Below are positions 11,827 through 21,691 of a DNA stretch of 64,000 bases, one piece after another. Position 1 is the first letter of the stretch. Each line of letters starts with the position of its first letter. Source of the stretch: Ramlibacter pinisoli (GTDB lineage Bacteria > Pseudomonadota > Gammaproteobacteria > Burkholderiales > Burkholderiaceae_C). The notes beneath the pieces are model-generated. The model did not search any database, was not told the origin of the DNA, and worked only from the letters and a program-made list of their open reading frames with translations. A program made the position numbers and the translations under genes. The stretch covers positions 620,001-684,000 of the forward strand of contig NZ_WSEL01000009.1 of assembly GCF_009758015.1 (NCBI RefSeq). The letters run 5' to 3'.

Positions 11827-14123
11827 CAGAATGAGGTTCCGATCTGGAATTGAAGTTTCTGGATTCTATCGCCAGCGAATTTTCGCACTGGCTGGGCAAT
11901 CGCGAAGCGCAGCGGACCGATGGGCGAGATCCAGGAGATGCCGGCGCCGACAGAAGCCCGCAGTTCCTTGAGTTCGACGGGATCGAATTCGCCGTACACG
12001 TTGCCGATGTCCGTGAACCCGAACAGCCGCAGCGTGCGGTCGTTGCCGGCGCCAGGGAACGGCACGTACAGCTCGGAGCTCAGGGTGATCTTGCGCGTGC
12101 CGCCGATCACGGACCCCGTGATGTCGCGCGGGCCCAGCGTGCTCTGCTCGAAGCCACGCACCGACCCCAGGCCGCCGGAGTAGAAGTTCTTGAACACCGG
12201 GAACGGACGCCCCGACAGGCCCTTGCCGTACCCCAGTTCGCCGTTGAAGGCGATGGTGTACTGCTTGCTCAGGGGGATGTACTGCTGGTACTGGTAGTTG
12301 GCGCGGACGTAGCGGTTGTCGCCGATCAGCCCCAGCTCGCCGTTCAGGCGTTGCAGCCGGCCGTTGGTGGGGGCCAGTGCGCTGTCGCGGCTGTCGCGGG
12401 CCCAGCCCACCGTGAACGGCAGCGAGTTGCTGGTGAAGCCACCGATCTTGGCCGCATAGAAAAGGTAGGCCGCCGGGATGTTGGTGCCCGGGTCGATCTC
12501 CAGGCGTTCGGCGTTGGCACCGAAGAACACCGTGTCGAACTCGCTGAACGGGATGCCGAAGCGCATGCCCAGGCCGGTGGTGGCCAGGGAGTAGTTGCCG
12601 CCCTGCGTCTCGTACGGCTTGGCATTGCGGTGGTACAGGTCGACCGTGCGCGAGACACCATCCTGCGTGAAGTACGGGTTGGTGTTGTTCAGCGCGATGA
12701 CGCGGTTGTACTTGCTGGTGTTGACGTCGATGCCCAGGTACTGGCCGGTGCCGAACGCGTTCTCCTGCTTGATGCCGAAACCCAGCGTCACCTTTTCTGC
12801 CGACGAGAAGCCGGCCGAGAGGCTCAGGCTGCCGGTGGGCTTTTCCTCCACCGTGACGTTCAGGTCGACCTGCTCCGGCGCGCCCGGCACGTCGACGGTC
12901 TCGATGTTCAGGCTGCGGAAGAAGCCGAGGCGGTCGACGCGGTCGCGCGACAGCTTGATCTTGTCGCCGTCGTACCAGCTCGACTCGAACTGGCGGAACT
13001 CGCGCCGGATCACTTCGTCGCGGGTGCGGTTGTTGCCGGCGATGTTGACGCGGCGCACGTAGGCGCGGCGGGACGGGTCGGCCACCAGCAGCAGGTTGAC
13101 GCGCCCGGTGGAGCGGTCGATCTCCGGACGCGCTTCGACGTTGGCGAACGCATAGCCGAAACCGGCGAAGTAGTCGGTGAACGCCTTGGTCGTCTCGGCC
13201 ACCTCGTTGGCGTTGTAGGCCTCGCCGGGACGGATCCTCACCAGGGTCTTGAACTCCTCGTCCTTGCCGAGGTAGTTGCCCTCCAGCTTGACCCCGCTGA
13301 CGACGAAACGGTCACCTTCGGTGACGTTGATCGTGATCGAGATGTCCTGCTTGTTCGGCGAGATCGCGACCTGGGTCGAATCGATGCGGAACTCGAGGTA
13401 GCCGCGGCTGAGGTAGTACGAGCGCAGCGCCTCCAGGTCGGCGTTGAGCTTGGGGCGCGAGTAGCGGTCGGACTTGGTGTACCAGGACAGCCAGCCACCG
13501 GTGTCCAGGTCGAACAGGTCGCGCAAGGTGCCTTCGCTGAAGGCCTTGTTGCCGACGATGCGGATGTCCTTGATGCGCGCCAGGTCGCCTTCGGTGACCG
13601 TGAAGGTCAGGTTGACGCGATTGCGTTCGGCCGGCGTGATGGTGGTCACCACCTCGGCGCCGTAGAGGCTGCGGCTGATGTACTGGCGCCGCAGTTCCTG
13701 CTCGGCCCGGTCGGCCAGCGCCTGGTCGTAGGGGCGTCCCTCGGTCAGGCCGATGTCGCGCAGCGCCTTGCGCAGCACGTCCTTGTCGAATTCCTTGATG
13801 CCGACGAAGTCGACGTCGGCCACCGTGGGCCTTTCCTCGACGATCACGACCAGCACGCCGTCGTTGACTTCCAGGCGCACGTCCTTGAACAGGCCCAGCC
13901 CGAACAGGGAGCGGATCGCGGTGGAACCCTTCTCGTCGGTGTACTGGTCGCCCACGCGCACCGGCAGCGAGGCGAACACGGTGCCCGGCTCCACCCGCTG
14001 CAGGCCCTCGATCCGGATATCACGAACGGTGAAGGGGTCGATGGCCCATGCCTGGGCCGCGAACAGCGCGGCGACGACACCCGAGACGGTGCGAGCGCGG
14101 ATGCGCCTGAATTGTTGTTTCAT
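11826..14123 (-). CDS. bamA: Outer-membrane protein assembly factor BamA
   Basis: 765 residues. Core of the BAM complex, inserting beta-barrel proteins into the outer membrane. Signal peptide to about residue 27 (ALFAAQAWA), five POTRA domains to about residue 420, then a 16-strand barrel of the Omp85 family. The loop-6 motif appears as GSVRGFE, and the protein ends in a phenylalanine (KLQFQIGTSF), the C-terminal signature of outer-membrane barrels. Separated by 57 bases from rseP upstream, with no feature seen between them. Confidence 0.98.
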   Translation of the reverse strand: MKQQFRRIRARTVSGVVAALFAAQAWAIDPFTVRDIRIEGLQRVEPGTVFASLPVRVGDQYTDEKGSTAIRSLFGLGLFKDVRLEVNDGVLVVIVEERPTVADVDFVGIKEFDKDVLRKALRDIGLTEGRPYDQALADRAEQELRRQYISRSLYGAEVVTTITPAERNRVNLTFTVTEGDLARIKDIRIVGNKAFSEGTLRDLFDLDTGGWLSWYTKSDRYSRPKLNADLEALRSYYLSRGYLEFRIDSTQVAISPNKQDISITINVTEGDRFVVSGVKLEGNYLGKDEEFKTLVRIRPGEAYNANEVAETTKAFTDYFAGFGYAFANVEARPEIDRSTGRVNLLLVADPSRRAYVRRVNIAGNNRTRDEVIRREFRQFESSWYDGDKIKLSRDRVDRLGFFRSLNIETVDVPGAPEQVDLNVTVEEKPTGSLSLSAGFSSAEKVTLGFGIKQENAFGTGQYLGIDVNTSKYNRVIALNNTNPYFTQDGVSRTVDLYHRNAKPYETQGGNYSLATTGLGMRFGIPFSEFDTVFFGANAERLEIDPGTNIPAAYLFYAAKIGGFTSNSLPFTVGWARDSRDSALAPTNGRLQRLNGELGLIGDNRYVRANYQYQQYIPLSKQYTIAFNGELGYGKGLSGRPFPVFKNFYSGGLGSVRGFEQSTLGPRDITGSVIGGTRKITLSSELYVPFPGAGNDRTLRLFGFTDIGNVYGEFDPVELKELRASVGAGISWISPIGPLRFAIAQPVRKFAGDRIQKLQFQIGTSF

Positions 14124-14180
14124 CGAATCGAGAAGATGCCCCGCTGGCCCCGGGCTGGCTGCGGCAGGCCGTTGTTATGG

Positions 14181-15554
14181 TCAACCGAAGAGACGGGTGA
14201 CGTCGTTGAACAGCGCAATCGACATCATCACCAGCAGCAGCGCCACTCCACCGCGCTGCAGCCTCTCCATCCACGCGTCCGAGACACTGCGCCCCGTCAC
14301 CGCCTCCCAAAGATAATACATCAGGTGCCCCCCATCGAGCACCGGGAGAGGCAGCAGGTTCAGCACGCCGAGGCTCACGCTGATCATCGCCAGGAACACC
14401 AGGTACTGCACCAGTCCGAGGCTCGCCGACTTGCCCGCGTAGTCGGCGATCGTGAGGGGGCCGCTCAGGTTCTTCAGCGACGCCTCGCCGATCACCATGC
14501 GGCCCATCATGCGCAGCGTGAGCAGCGACACATCCCAGGTGCGCTGCACCCCCTTCCATAGGCCGTCGACCGGTCCGGAACGCACTTCCACCATCTCGGG
14601 CGGCGCGCCCACGAACGCACCGACCCGACCGATGGCCCGGCCCGCGTCGCTGGCCACGTCCGGCGTGACCTCCAGTTCCATCGCGCGGCCGGCCCGCTCG
14701 ACACGCCAGGTGGCCGTCGTGGCGCTCCCGCCCTGAGCCTGGCCGCGGATCCATTCGCGCAACTGCTGCCCGTCGACCACCGTCAGGTCGCCGACACGCA
14801 GCACCAGGTCGCACTTGCGCAGGCCGGCCCGGTCGGCCGCGCCGCCGGCCACCACGTCGCCGAGTTCGGGGCGCGTCAACGGACCCAGCAAGCCGATCCG
14901 GCGGAACAGTTGTGTATCGGCATCCGGTTGCGCCAGCCCGCTGAGGGCCAGGACCACCTCGCGCCGGGCGCGCCGACCGTCGTCGACCACCTCCAGCCGC
15001 AGGTCCCGGCCGTCGAGGGCGCCCCGAGTGAGCAGCCAGCGGACCTCCTCGAACGAGCGCACGGGCGCCAGCAGGTCGTCGTCGAACGCCGCCTGCTCGA
15101 CCCGCTCGCCGCCCCGCAAGCCCGCCTGCTCGGCGACCGATCCGGCAACCGGCGCCGCCAGCACCGCGCGCGGCTCGAGAACGCCCCACCAGTTGACGAC
15201 GGCATACAGCAGCACCGCCAGCAGCAGGTTGGCCGCCGGTCCGGCGGCCACGATGGCCGCCCGCGACCGCAGCGGCTGGGTGTTGAACGCCAGGTGCTTC
15301 TCGTCCGGCGCCACCGGCCCCTCGCGCTCGTCGAGCATCTTCACGAAACCGCCGAGCGGGAAGGCGCCGATCACGAACTCGGTGTCCTGGCCGGGCCGCT
15401 GCTTAGCCGGCTTCCAGCGCCAGACGGTCTTGCCGAAGCCGACCGAGAAACGCAGCACCTTGACGCCGCAGGCGACCGCCACGCGGTAGTGGCCCCATTC
15501 GTGGACCGCGATGAGCAGCCCCAGGGCGACGAGGAAGGAGACGATGGTGAGCAT
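14181..15554 (-). CDS. rseP: RseP site-2 intramembrane metalloprotease
   Basis: 457 residues. M50 family protease that cleaves the anti-sigma factor in the envelope-stress cascade. Zinc ligands His18 and His22 with catalytic Glu19 in AVHEWGHYR of the first membrane helix; the third ligand is in the LDGGHL motif near the C-terminus. Periplasmic PDZ-like domains lie between, for example ADRAGLRKCDLVLRVGD. Hydrophobic helices flank the C-terminal motif. Gene order dxr-rseP-bamA is conserved in proteobacteria. Confidence 0.96.
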   Translation of the reverse strand: MLTIVSFLVALGLLIAVHEWGHYRVAVACGVKVLRFSVGFGKTVWRWKPAKQRPGQDTEFVIGAFPLGGFVKMLDEREGPVAPDEKHLAFNTQPLRSRAAIVAAGPAANLLLAVLLYAVVNWWGVLEPRAVLAAPVAGSVAEQAGLRGGERVEQAAFDDDLLAPVRSFEEVRWLLTRGALDGRDLRLEVVDDGRRARREVVLALSGLAQPDADTQLFRRIGLLGPLTRPELGDVVAGGAADRAGLRKCDLVLRVGDLTVVDGQQLREWIRGQAQGGSATTATWRVERAGRAMELEVTPDVASDAGRAIGRVGAFVGAPPEMVEVRSGPVDGLWKGVQRTWDVSLLTLRMMGRMVIGEASLKNLSGPLTIADYAGKSASLGLVQYLVFLAMISVSLGVLNLLPLPVLDGGHLMYYLWEAVTGRSVSDAWMERLQRGGVALLLVMMSIALFNDVTRLFG

Positions 15555-15571
15555 GGGACCTCCTGCGCCGG

Positions 15572-16759
15572 TCAGGCCAGCCGGCCGATCGCGCGCAGGG
15601 CCGCTTCACGGGCCTGGGCGTCGATCGCCAGCAAGTCCGCCAGCGCCTTAGGCTTGGAGGGCACCAGCGCGTCCAAAGTTGCAAGGTTCACGGCGTGGAT
15701 CTGGTCGAACCGGATGCGCCGGTCCAGGAAGGCGGCCACCGCCTCCTCGTTGGCGGCATTGAGCACCGCCGTGGTTCCGGGCGCCGCCGCCAGTGCATCC
15801 CAGGCCAGCTGCAGGCCGGGAAACCGCTCCCGGTGCCGTCGGCTGTCGAACGATTCGAAGCTCATGTCGGCCAGCGCCGAGAAGTCCAGCGCCGCGGCGC
15901 CGGAGGTGATGCGCTCGGGCCAGGCCAGGCCGTAGGCGATGGGCACCCGCATGTCGGGCGTTCCCAGCTGGGCGACGACCGAGTTGTCGCGGTACTGCAC
16001 CATGGAGTGGATGACGCTCTGCGGGTGGATGACCACCTGCAGGCGCTCGGGCGGCAGCCCGAACAGGTAGCGGGCCTCGATGACCTCCAGCGCCTTGTTC
16101 ATCATGGTGGCGGAATCCACCGAGATCTTGCGGCCCATCACCCAGTTGGGATGGGCGCAGGCCTGCTCGGGCGTGACGTCGCGCAGCGTCTCGGGCGCGC
16201 GGTCGCGGAAGGGCCCGCCGGAGGCGGTGAGGATGATGCGGTCGACGCGGTCCGCCCAGGTGGCCGGGTCTTCCGGCAGCGACTGGAAGATGGCCGAGTG
16301 CTCGCTGTCGATGGGAAGCAGCGTCGCGCCACCGGTCGCCACCGCGTCGAGGAACAGCTCGCCGCCGACCACGAGCGCCTCCTTGTTGGCAAGCAGCAAC
16401 CGCTTGCCGGCCCGGGCGGCCGCGAGGCACGAGCCGAGACCGGCGGCGCCAACGATGGCGGCCATCACGGTATCGACGCCCTCGCCCGCGACAAGCTGCT
16501 CCAGTGCCGCCGCGCCGGCCAGCACCCGGGTGCGCAGGCCTTCGGCGTCCAGACGCGCGGCCAGTTCGCGCGCCGCGCCCGGATCGGCCATGACGGCCAC
16601 GGCCGGGCGGAACGCCACGCACTGCGCCAGCAGCGGCTCGACACGCGAGCCGGCGCTGAGCGCCGCGACCTCGAAGCGGTCGGGGTGGCGCGCGATGACA
16701 TCCAGCGTGTTGACGCCGATGGAACCGGTGGAGCCGAGGACGGCGATGCGCTGCTTCAT
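15572..16759 (-). CDS. dxr: 1-deoxy-D-xylulose 5-phosphate reductoisomerase
   Basis: 395 residues. Second step of the MEP isoprenoid pathway: DXP to MEP with NADPH. The NADPH-binding N-terminus is [19 protein letters not shown]; the active-site signatures are [15 protein letters not shown] (metal ligands) and [22 protein letters not shown] overlaps the cdsA stop by four bases. Together with ispD and ispF at about 42 kb it shows that isoprenoids are made by the MEP route; dxr lies just after uppS, a consumer of that route. Confidence 0.97.
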   Translation of the reverse strand: MKQRIAVLGSTGSIGVNTLDVIARHPDRFEVAALSAGSRVEPLLAQCVAFRPAVAVMADPGAARELAARLDAEGLRTRVLAGAAALEQLVAGEGVDTVMAAIVGAAGLGSCLAAARAGKRLLLANKEALVVGGELFLDAVATGGATLLPIDSEHSAIFQSLPEDPATWADRVDRIILTASGGPFRDRAPETLRDVTPEQACAHPNWVMGRKISVDSATMMNKALEVIEARYLFGLPPERLQVVIHPQSVIHSMVQYRDNSVVAQLGTPDMRVPIAYGLAWPERITSGAAALDFSALADMSFESFDSRRHRERFPGLQLAWDALAAAPGTTAVLNAANEEAVAAFLDRRIRFDQIHAVNLATLDALVPSKPKALADLLAIDAQAREAALRAIGRLA

Positions 16760-17610
16760 GGCGTGGACAGGGACGCCAGCATCATCGCGAGCGGCAGGGT
16801 GGGGAGCAAGGCATCGACACGGTCCAGCACGCCGCCATGGCCGGGCAGGAGCGCGCTGGAATCCTTGGCGCCGGCGCTGCGCTTGACGAGCGATTCGACC
16901 AGGTCGCCGGCCACGCTCATGGCGGAAAGGTAGAGCGCGCCGGCCAGCAGCCAGGCCCAGCCCTGCCCGACCAGCCGGGTGTACAGGCTGGGAACGTCGG
17001 CGCCCCATTGGCGGTCGCCGGCGATCCAGCCGGCGGCGAGCAGCAGCACGCCGACCACGCCGCCCCAGACGCCTTCCCAGCTCTTGCCGGGGCTGATGGA
17101 GGGGGCCAGCTTGTTGCGGGTGAACTTCAGGCCGAAGGTGCGGCCGGCGAAATAGGCACCGATGTCGGCCACCCAGACCAGCACCAGCACCGACAGCAGG
17201 AAATTGACCCCCGTCACGCGCGCCTGGGCCACGGCCAGCCAGGCGAGCCACAGGGCCGCCAGGCCCCCGACCAGCCTCAGCGCGCGGGGAATGCCGGGCC
17301 AGCCGGCCACGCCCAAACGCAGCAGCGCGGCGCCGGCGACCGTCCAGACGATGCCGGCCGCGAGCCACAGGCCCGGCAACGGCTGCTCCGCCCATCCGAG
17401 CCACCAGGCCACGGCGCACAGGACGACGCAGGCCGCGCCCATGGCGATGGAGGCGACTGAACCGCAGCCATTGAGGCGGGCGAACTCCCAGCCACCGGCC
17501 CCGATGAGAACCACGGCCACCGCCAGGAACGGTTCGGGCGTGCGCCAGAACAGCGCCGGCAACAGGATGGCCAGCAGCACGACGGCCGTGATCACGCGCT
17601 GCTTGAGCAT
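16756..17610 (-). CDS. cdsA: Phosphatidate cytidylyltransferase
   Basis: 284 residues. Makes CDP-diacylglycerol, the precursor of all phospholipids, at the inner membrane. Seven or eight hydrophobic segments, for example [14 protein letters not shown]. The C-terminal CdsA signature is complete: [13 protein letters not shown] followed by [12 protein letters not shown]. It starts eight bases after the uppS stop and overlaps dxr by four bases. PssA at 53.9 kb would use its product. Confidence 0.96.
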   Translation of the reverse strand: MLKQRVITAVVLLAILLPALFWRTPEPFLAVAVVLIGAGGWEFARLNGCGSVASIAMGAACVVLCAVAWWLGWAEQPLPGLWLAAGIVWTVAGAALLRLGVAGWPGIPRALRLVGGLAALWLAWLAVAQARVTGVNFLLSVLVLVWVADIGAYFAGRTFGLKFTRNKLAPSISPGKSWEGVWGGVVGVLLLAAGWIAGDRQWGADVPSLYTRLVGQGWAWLLAGALYLSAMSVAGDLVESLVKRSAGAKDSSALLPGHGGVLDRVDALLPTLPLAMMLASLSTP

Positions 17611-17618
17611 GCCGCGTG

Positions 17619-18362
17619 TCAGGCGGCCTTCTTGGCCACCGGCTGTACTTGCTGGGAGGTCTTGCCGAAACGCCGTTCGCGCTGGGCGTAGTCGGCGATC
17701 GCGGCGTCCAGCGCGGCGGCGTCGAACTCGGGCCAGAGCTTGTCGCTGAAGTACAGCTCGGCGTAGGCGGCCTGCCACAGCAGGAAGTTGGAGAGCCGCT
17801 TCTCGCCGCCCGTGCGGATCAGCAGGTCGGGATCAGGCACGTGCGCGAGCGCCATCGACTCGTCGATGCTCTGCTCGGTGATCGCCTCGCCGCGTGCCGC
17901 CAGCCGGGCGGCGGCCTGGGCGATGTCCCAGCGGCCGCCGTAGTTGAAGCAGACGTTGAACACCAGCCGCGTGTTGGACGCGGTGGCCGCCTCGGCCTGC
18001 AGCAGGCCGGCCCGCACCTTCTCGGACAGCGCCGAGCGGTCGCCCACGAACTGGATGCGCACGCCCTCGCCCTTGAGGTGGGGCACCTCGCGCGACAGGG
18101 CCACGGCCAGCAGTTCCATCAGGCCGGACACCTCTTCCGGCGGCCGGTTCCAGTTCTCGGACGAGAACGCGAACACGGTGAGGACCTTGACCCCGCGCTC
18201 GCCGCAATGGGTAACGCAGGCGCGCAGGGCATCGACGCCCTTCTTGTGCCCCGCGACGCGGGGCAGGAAGCGCTTCGTGGCCCAGCGGCCGTTGCCATCC
18301 ATGACGATGGCGATGTGGTGGGGAATGGTGGACACGTTGGGGGCGATGGCGCGTGCTGGCAT
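17619..18362 (-). CDS. uppS: Undecaprenyl diphosphate synthase
   Basis: 247 residues. Cis-prenyltransferase that makes the C55 lipid carrier for peptidoglycan and O-antigen. Signatures: [13 protein letters not shown] with the catalytic Asp, [21 protein letters not shown], and the C-terminal [19 protein letters not shown] followed by AYAELYF. Its ATG shares one base with the frr stop (TGATG). Confidence 0.97.
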   Translation of the reverse strand: MPARAIAPNVSTIPHHIAIVMDGNGRWATKRFLPRVAGHKKGVDALRACVTHCGERGVKVLTVFAFSSENWNRPPEEVSGLMELLAVALSREVPHLKGEGVRIQFVGDRSALSEKVRAGLLQAEAATASNTRLVFNVCFNYGGRWDIAQAAARLAARGEAITEQSIDESMALAHVPDPDLLIRTGGEKRLSNFLLWQAAYAELYFSDKLWPEFDAAALDAAIADYAQRERRFGKTSQQVQPVAKKAA

Positions 18363-18925
18363 CAGACGGCCATGATCTCCTGCTCCTTGGCCTCGACCAG
18401 CCTTTCGATCTCGGAGATGTGCCGGTCGGTCACCTTCTGGATGTCGGCTTCCGCCCGCTTCTGGTCGTCCTCGGAAGCCTGCTTGTCCTTGACCAGCTTC
18501 TTGACGCTCTCGTTGGCGTCGCGGCGCAGGTTGCGCACGGCGATCTTGGCGCTTTCGCCCTCGTGCCGCACCAGCTTGGTCATCTCCTTGCGGCGCTCCT
18601 CGCTCATCGGCGGCATCGGCACCCGGATCAGGTCGCCCATGCTGGCCGGGTTGAGGCCCAGGTCGCTTTCGCGGATGGCCTTCTCGATCTTGGCGCCCAT
18701 GCCCTTTTCCCAGGGCTGGACGCTGATGGTGCGCGAGTCCAGCAGGGCGACGTTGGCCACCTGGCTGAGCGGCATCATGGAGCCGTAGTACTCGACGTGG
18801 ACGGTGTCCAGCAGTGCAGGATTGGCCCGGCCCGTGCGGATCTTGGTCAGGTTGTGCTTGAAGGCGGCGATGGACTGGTCCATCTTGCCCTCGTTGGTCT
18901 TCTTGATCTCGGCAATGCTGCTCAT
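18362..18925 (-). CDS. frr: Ribosome recycling factor
   Basis: 187 residues, normal for RRF. Releases ribosomal subunits after termination together with EF-G. Recognised by the near-perfect family pattern: [51 protein letters not shown], and the [20 protein letters not shown] helix. It follows pyrH by 21 bases; pyrH-frr is the universal neighbour pair. Confidence 0.98.
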   Translation of the reverse strand: MSSIAEIKKTNEGKMDQSIAAFKHNLTKIRTGRANPALLDTVHVEYYGSMMPLSQVANVALLDSRTISVQPWEKGMGAKIEKAIRESDLGLNPASMGDLIRVPMPPMSEERRKEMTKLVRHEGESAKIAVRNLRRDANESVKKLVKDKQASEDDQKRAEADIQKVTDRHISEIERLVEAKEQEIMAV

Positions 18926-18946
18926 GCGGGGTTCCTCTTTCCTCTT

Positions 18947-19666
18947 CTAGGCATAGACCAGGGTGCCCTCGTCCTCGCCCATCACCACGCGCTTGAGCGC
19001 GCCATGCTTGAAGATCGAAAACACCTTGATCGGCAGCTTCTGGTCGCGGCACAGGGCGAACGCCGTGGCATCCATGATGCCCAGGTTCTGCGCCATCGCG
19101 TCGTCGAACGTGATCTTGCTGTAGCGCGTGGCTGACGGGTCCTTCTTCGGGTCGGCGCTGTACACGCCGTCGACCTTGGTCGCCTTCAGGACCAGTTCCG
19201 CGCCGATCTCGGCGCCGCGCAGCGCGGCGGCAGTGTCGGTGGTGAAGAACGGGTTGCCGGTGCCGGCCGCGAACACCACGACCTTGCCTTCCTCGAGGTA
19301 CTGCAGCGCCTTGGGCCGCACGTACGGCTCGACCACCTGCTCGATGGCGATGGCCGACATCACGCGCGCCACCAGGCCCTGCTTGTTCATGGTGTCGGCG
19401 AGCGCCAGCGCGTTCATCACCGTGGCCAGCATGCCCATGTAGTCGGCGGTGGCCCGGTCCATGCCGACCGATCCGCCGGCCACGCCGCGGAAGATGTTGC
19501 CGCCGCCGATGACCACGGCGACCTGCACGCCGCTGTGCACCACGTCCGCAATCTCCTCCACCATGCGAACAATGGTCGAGCGGTTGATACCGAACGCATC
19601 GTCCCCCATCAGCGCCTCCCCGGACAACTTGAGCAGGATGCGCTTGTGGGCGGGGGTGGATGGCAT
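18947..19666 (-). CDS. pyrH: Uridylate kinase
   Basis: 239 residues. Hexameric UMP kinase of the amino-acid-kinase fold, giving UDP for nucleotide and sugar-nucleotide synthesis. Signatures: [43 protein letters not shown], and [18 protein letters not shown]. The 96-base gap to tsf holds GC-rich palindromes (minus-strand GCCCCG...CGGGGC) without a T-run, and no clear promoter. Confidence 0.97.
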   Translation of the reverse strand: MPSTPAHKRILLKLSGEALMGDDAFGINRSTIVRMVEEIADVVHSGVQVAVVIGGGNIFRGVAGGSVGMDRATADYMGMLATVMNALALADTMNKQGLVARVMSAIAIEQVVEPYVRPKALQYLEEGKVVVFAAGTGNPFFTTDTAAALRGAEIGAELVLKATKVDGVYSADPKKDPSATRYSKITFDDAMAQNLGIMDATAFALCRDQKLPIKVFSIFKHGALKRVVMGEDEGTLVYA

Positions 19667-19762
19667 GCGGGAGGCTCCTTGTGGCGTGGCGGAATCGAGT
19701 TTACCGGCCCCGCCCGGCGGACGGGGCCGCGGCAGGCCCGCGCGCAGCGGGCCCGGGAGGCA

Positions 19763-20680
19763 TCAGGCGCTCTTGGCGGCGGCGACCTGGGCGGCCACTT
19801 CCGCCGCGAAGTCGTCCACCTTCTTCTCGATGCCCTCGCCCACCACGTACAGCGTGAAGCCCTTCACCTGCGTGCTGGCAGCCTTGAGCATCTGCTCGAC
19901 GGTCTGCTTGTCGTTCTTGACGAACGGCTGGTTGAACAGCGAGACCTCCTTGAGGTACTTCTGGACGCCGCCCTCGATGCGCTTGGCGACGATCTCGTCC
20001 GACTGCACCGGCTTGCCGGCCGCCTCGGCAGCCTTGCGGTCCTCGGCGGCCTTGCCGACGGCAACGGCGCGTTCCTTCTCGATCAGCTCGGCCGGGACGT
20101 CAGCGCTGGTCAGCGCCACCGGCTTCATCGCCGCCACGTGCATCGCCACGTCCTTGGCGGCCGTGTCGTCGCCCTGGTACTCGACGACCACGCCGATGCG
20201 GGTTCCGTGCAGGTACGCAGCCAGCTTGTTCTCGCCGGTGAAGCGCTTGAAACGGCGGAAGCTCATGTTCTCGCCGATCTTGCCGATCAGGCCCTTGCGC
20301 ACGTCCTCCAGGGTCGGGCCGAAGCCGTCCTGGCTGTACGGCAGCGCGCCGAGCGCGGCCACGTCGGCCGGATTGCTCCTGGCCACCAGCGCGGCGGCCG
20401 CGTTGGCCAGCGCGATGAAGCTGTCGTTCTTGGTGACGAAGTCGGTCTCGCAGTTGACTTCCAGCAGGGCGCCCGTGGTGCCTTCGATGCTGGCGGCGAC
20501 GACGCCCTCGGCGGTGACGCGCGAGGCGGCCTTGCCGGCCTTGTTGCCGAGCTTGACGCGCAGCAGTTCCTCAGCCTTGTCCATGTTGCCGTCGGCCTCG
20601 GTGAGCGCCTTCTTGCACTCCATCATCGGGGCGTCGGTCTTGGCGCGCAGCTCTGCGACCATGCTTGCGGTGATTGCCAT
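19763..20680 (-). CDS. tsf: Translation elongation factor Ts
   Basis: 305 residues. Nucleotide-exchange factor for EF-Tu. The N-terminal UBA-like domain holds [19 protein letters not shown], followed by the core with [20 protein letters not shown] and [11 protein letters not shown]. The length exceeds E. coli EF-Ts (283) slightly. It is separated from rpsB by 77 bases that contain a terminator-like hairpin. Confidence 0.97.
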   Translation of the reverse strand: MAITASMVAELRAKTDAPMMECKKALTEADGNMDKAEELLRVKLGNKAGKAASRVTAEGVVAASIEGTTGALLEVNCETDFVTKNDSFIALANAAAALVARSNPADVAALGALPYSQDGFGPTLEDVRKGLIGKIGENMSFRRFKRFTGENKLAAYLHGTRIGVVVEYQGDDTAAKDVAMHVAAMKPVALTSADVPAELIEKERAVAVGKAAEDRKAAEAAGKPVQSDEIVAKRIEGGVQKYLKEVSLFNQPFVKNDKQTVEQMLKAASTQVKGFTLYVVGEGIEKKVDDFAAEVAAQVAAAKSA

Positions 20681-20712
20681 GTTCGGGATCCTTTCAGAAT
20701 TCTTCGGACGGT

Positions 20713-20735
20713 AAAAAGGGGCCCTAGAGCCCCTT
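20713..20735 (-). terminator. Terminator/attenuator hairpin between rpsB and tsf
   Basis: A 7-bp stem (AAGGGGC 20716-20722 with GCCCCTT 20729-20735, 6-nt loop) is followed on the minus strand by a run of five T (20717-20713). As in E. coli, a hairpin between rpsB and tsf could let most transcripts stop after rpsB and part continue into tsf. Confidence 0.7.
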
Positions 20736-20757
20736 CCTTGTAGCCAGGGTCGGCCGG

Positions 20758-21510
20758 TCAGGCGTTGGCGCCCTCTTCGACTTCGACGAACTCGTCGCCA
20801 CCTTCGGAGACGGCGCGCACGACGTCGTTGGCGGCGCTGGAGCGGCCCTCGAGCACGGCGTCGGCGATGCCGCGCGCGTACAGGGTGACGGCCTTGGCCG
20901 AGTCATCGTTGCCGGGGATCACGTAGTCGATGCCCTCGGGGGAGTGGTTGGAGTCGACCACGCCCACCAGCGGGATGCCCAGCTTCTTGGCTTCGGAGAC
21001 GGCGATCTTGTGGAAGCCCACATCGATCACGAAGATGGCATCGGGCAGGCTGTTCATGTCCTGGATGCCGCCGATGTCCTTCTCGAGCTTTTCCATCTCG
21101 CGCTGGAACATCAGCTGCTCCTTCTTGCTCATCGACTCGAGGCCGGCTTCCTGCTGGGCCTTCATGTCCTTCAGGCGCTTGATCGAGGTCTTGACGGTCT
21201 TGAAGTTGGTCAGCATGCCGCCCAGCCAGCGCTGGTCGACGAAGGGCACGCCGGCGCGGCGGGCCTCGGTGGCGACGATCTCGCGAGCCTGGCGCTTGGT
21301 GCCCACCATCAGGATGGTGCCGCGGTTGGCGGTCAGCTGCTTCACGAACTTGGTCGCCTCCTGGAACATCGGCAGCGACTTTTCCAGGTTGATGATGTGG
21401 ATCTTGTTGCGATGGCCGAAGATGAACGGGGCCATCTTGGGGTTCCAGAAGCGGGTCTGGTGACCGAAATGGACACCTGCTTCCAGCATTTCGCGCATGG
21501 AGACTGCCAT
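20758..21510 (-). CDS. rpsB: 30S ribosomal protein S2
   Basis: 250 residues. Recognised by [20 protein letters not shown] at the N-terminus, [19 protein letters not shown], and the C-terminal [26 protein letters not shown] pattern. First gene of the minus-strand cluster. The 181-base gap to the divergent amidase holds its leader; a minus-strand TATACT at 21666-21661 is a possible -10 box but has no clear -35 partner. Confidence 0.98.
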   Translation of the reverse strand: MAVSMREMLEAGVHFGHQTRFWNPKMAPFIFGHRNKIHIINLEKSLPMFQEATKFVKQLTANRGTILMVGTKRQAREIVATEARRAGVPFVDQRWLGGMLTNFKTVKTSIKRLKDMKAQQEAGLESMSKKEQLMFQREMEKLEKDIGGIQDMNSLPDAIFVIDVGFHKIAVSEAKKLGIPLVGVVDSNHSPEGIDYVIPGNDDSAKAVTLYARGIADAVLEGRSSAANDVVRAVSEGGDEFVEVEEGANA

Positions 21511-21691
21511 GAGAATTTCCTGAGGTTGGGTCTAAAATCCGCGCCGAAATCGACGGTTGCCTCGAGGGCCGCCGCGACACCTGGATGGAACGGATTCGCG
21601 ATTACGTTTCGCTGTCCGGCCAGCGGCGCACCATGCACCGTCGCCCAGCAAAACCGCAAGAGTATACCACCGGGCATCCGCCTCCCCTTCC

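Noticed and set aside
11850..14561. A 903-codon plus-strand frame opposite bamA.
   Set aside because: Same reason: antisense to BamA, which has full family signatures on the minus strand.
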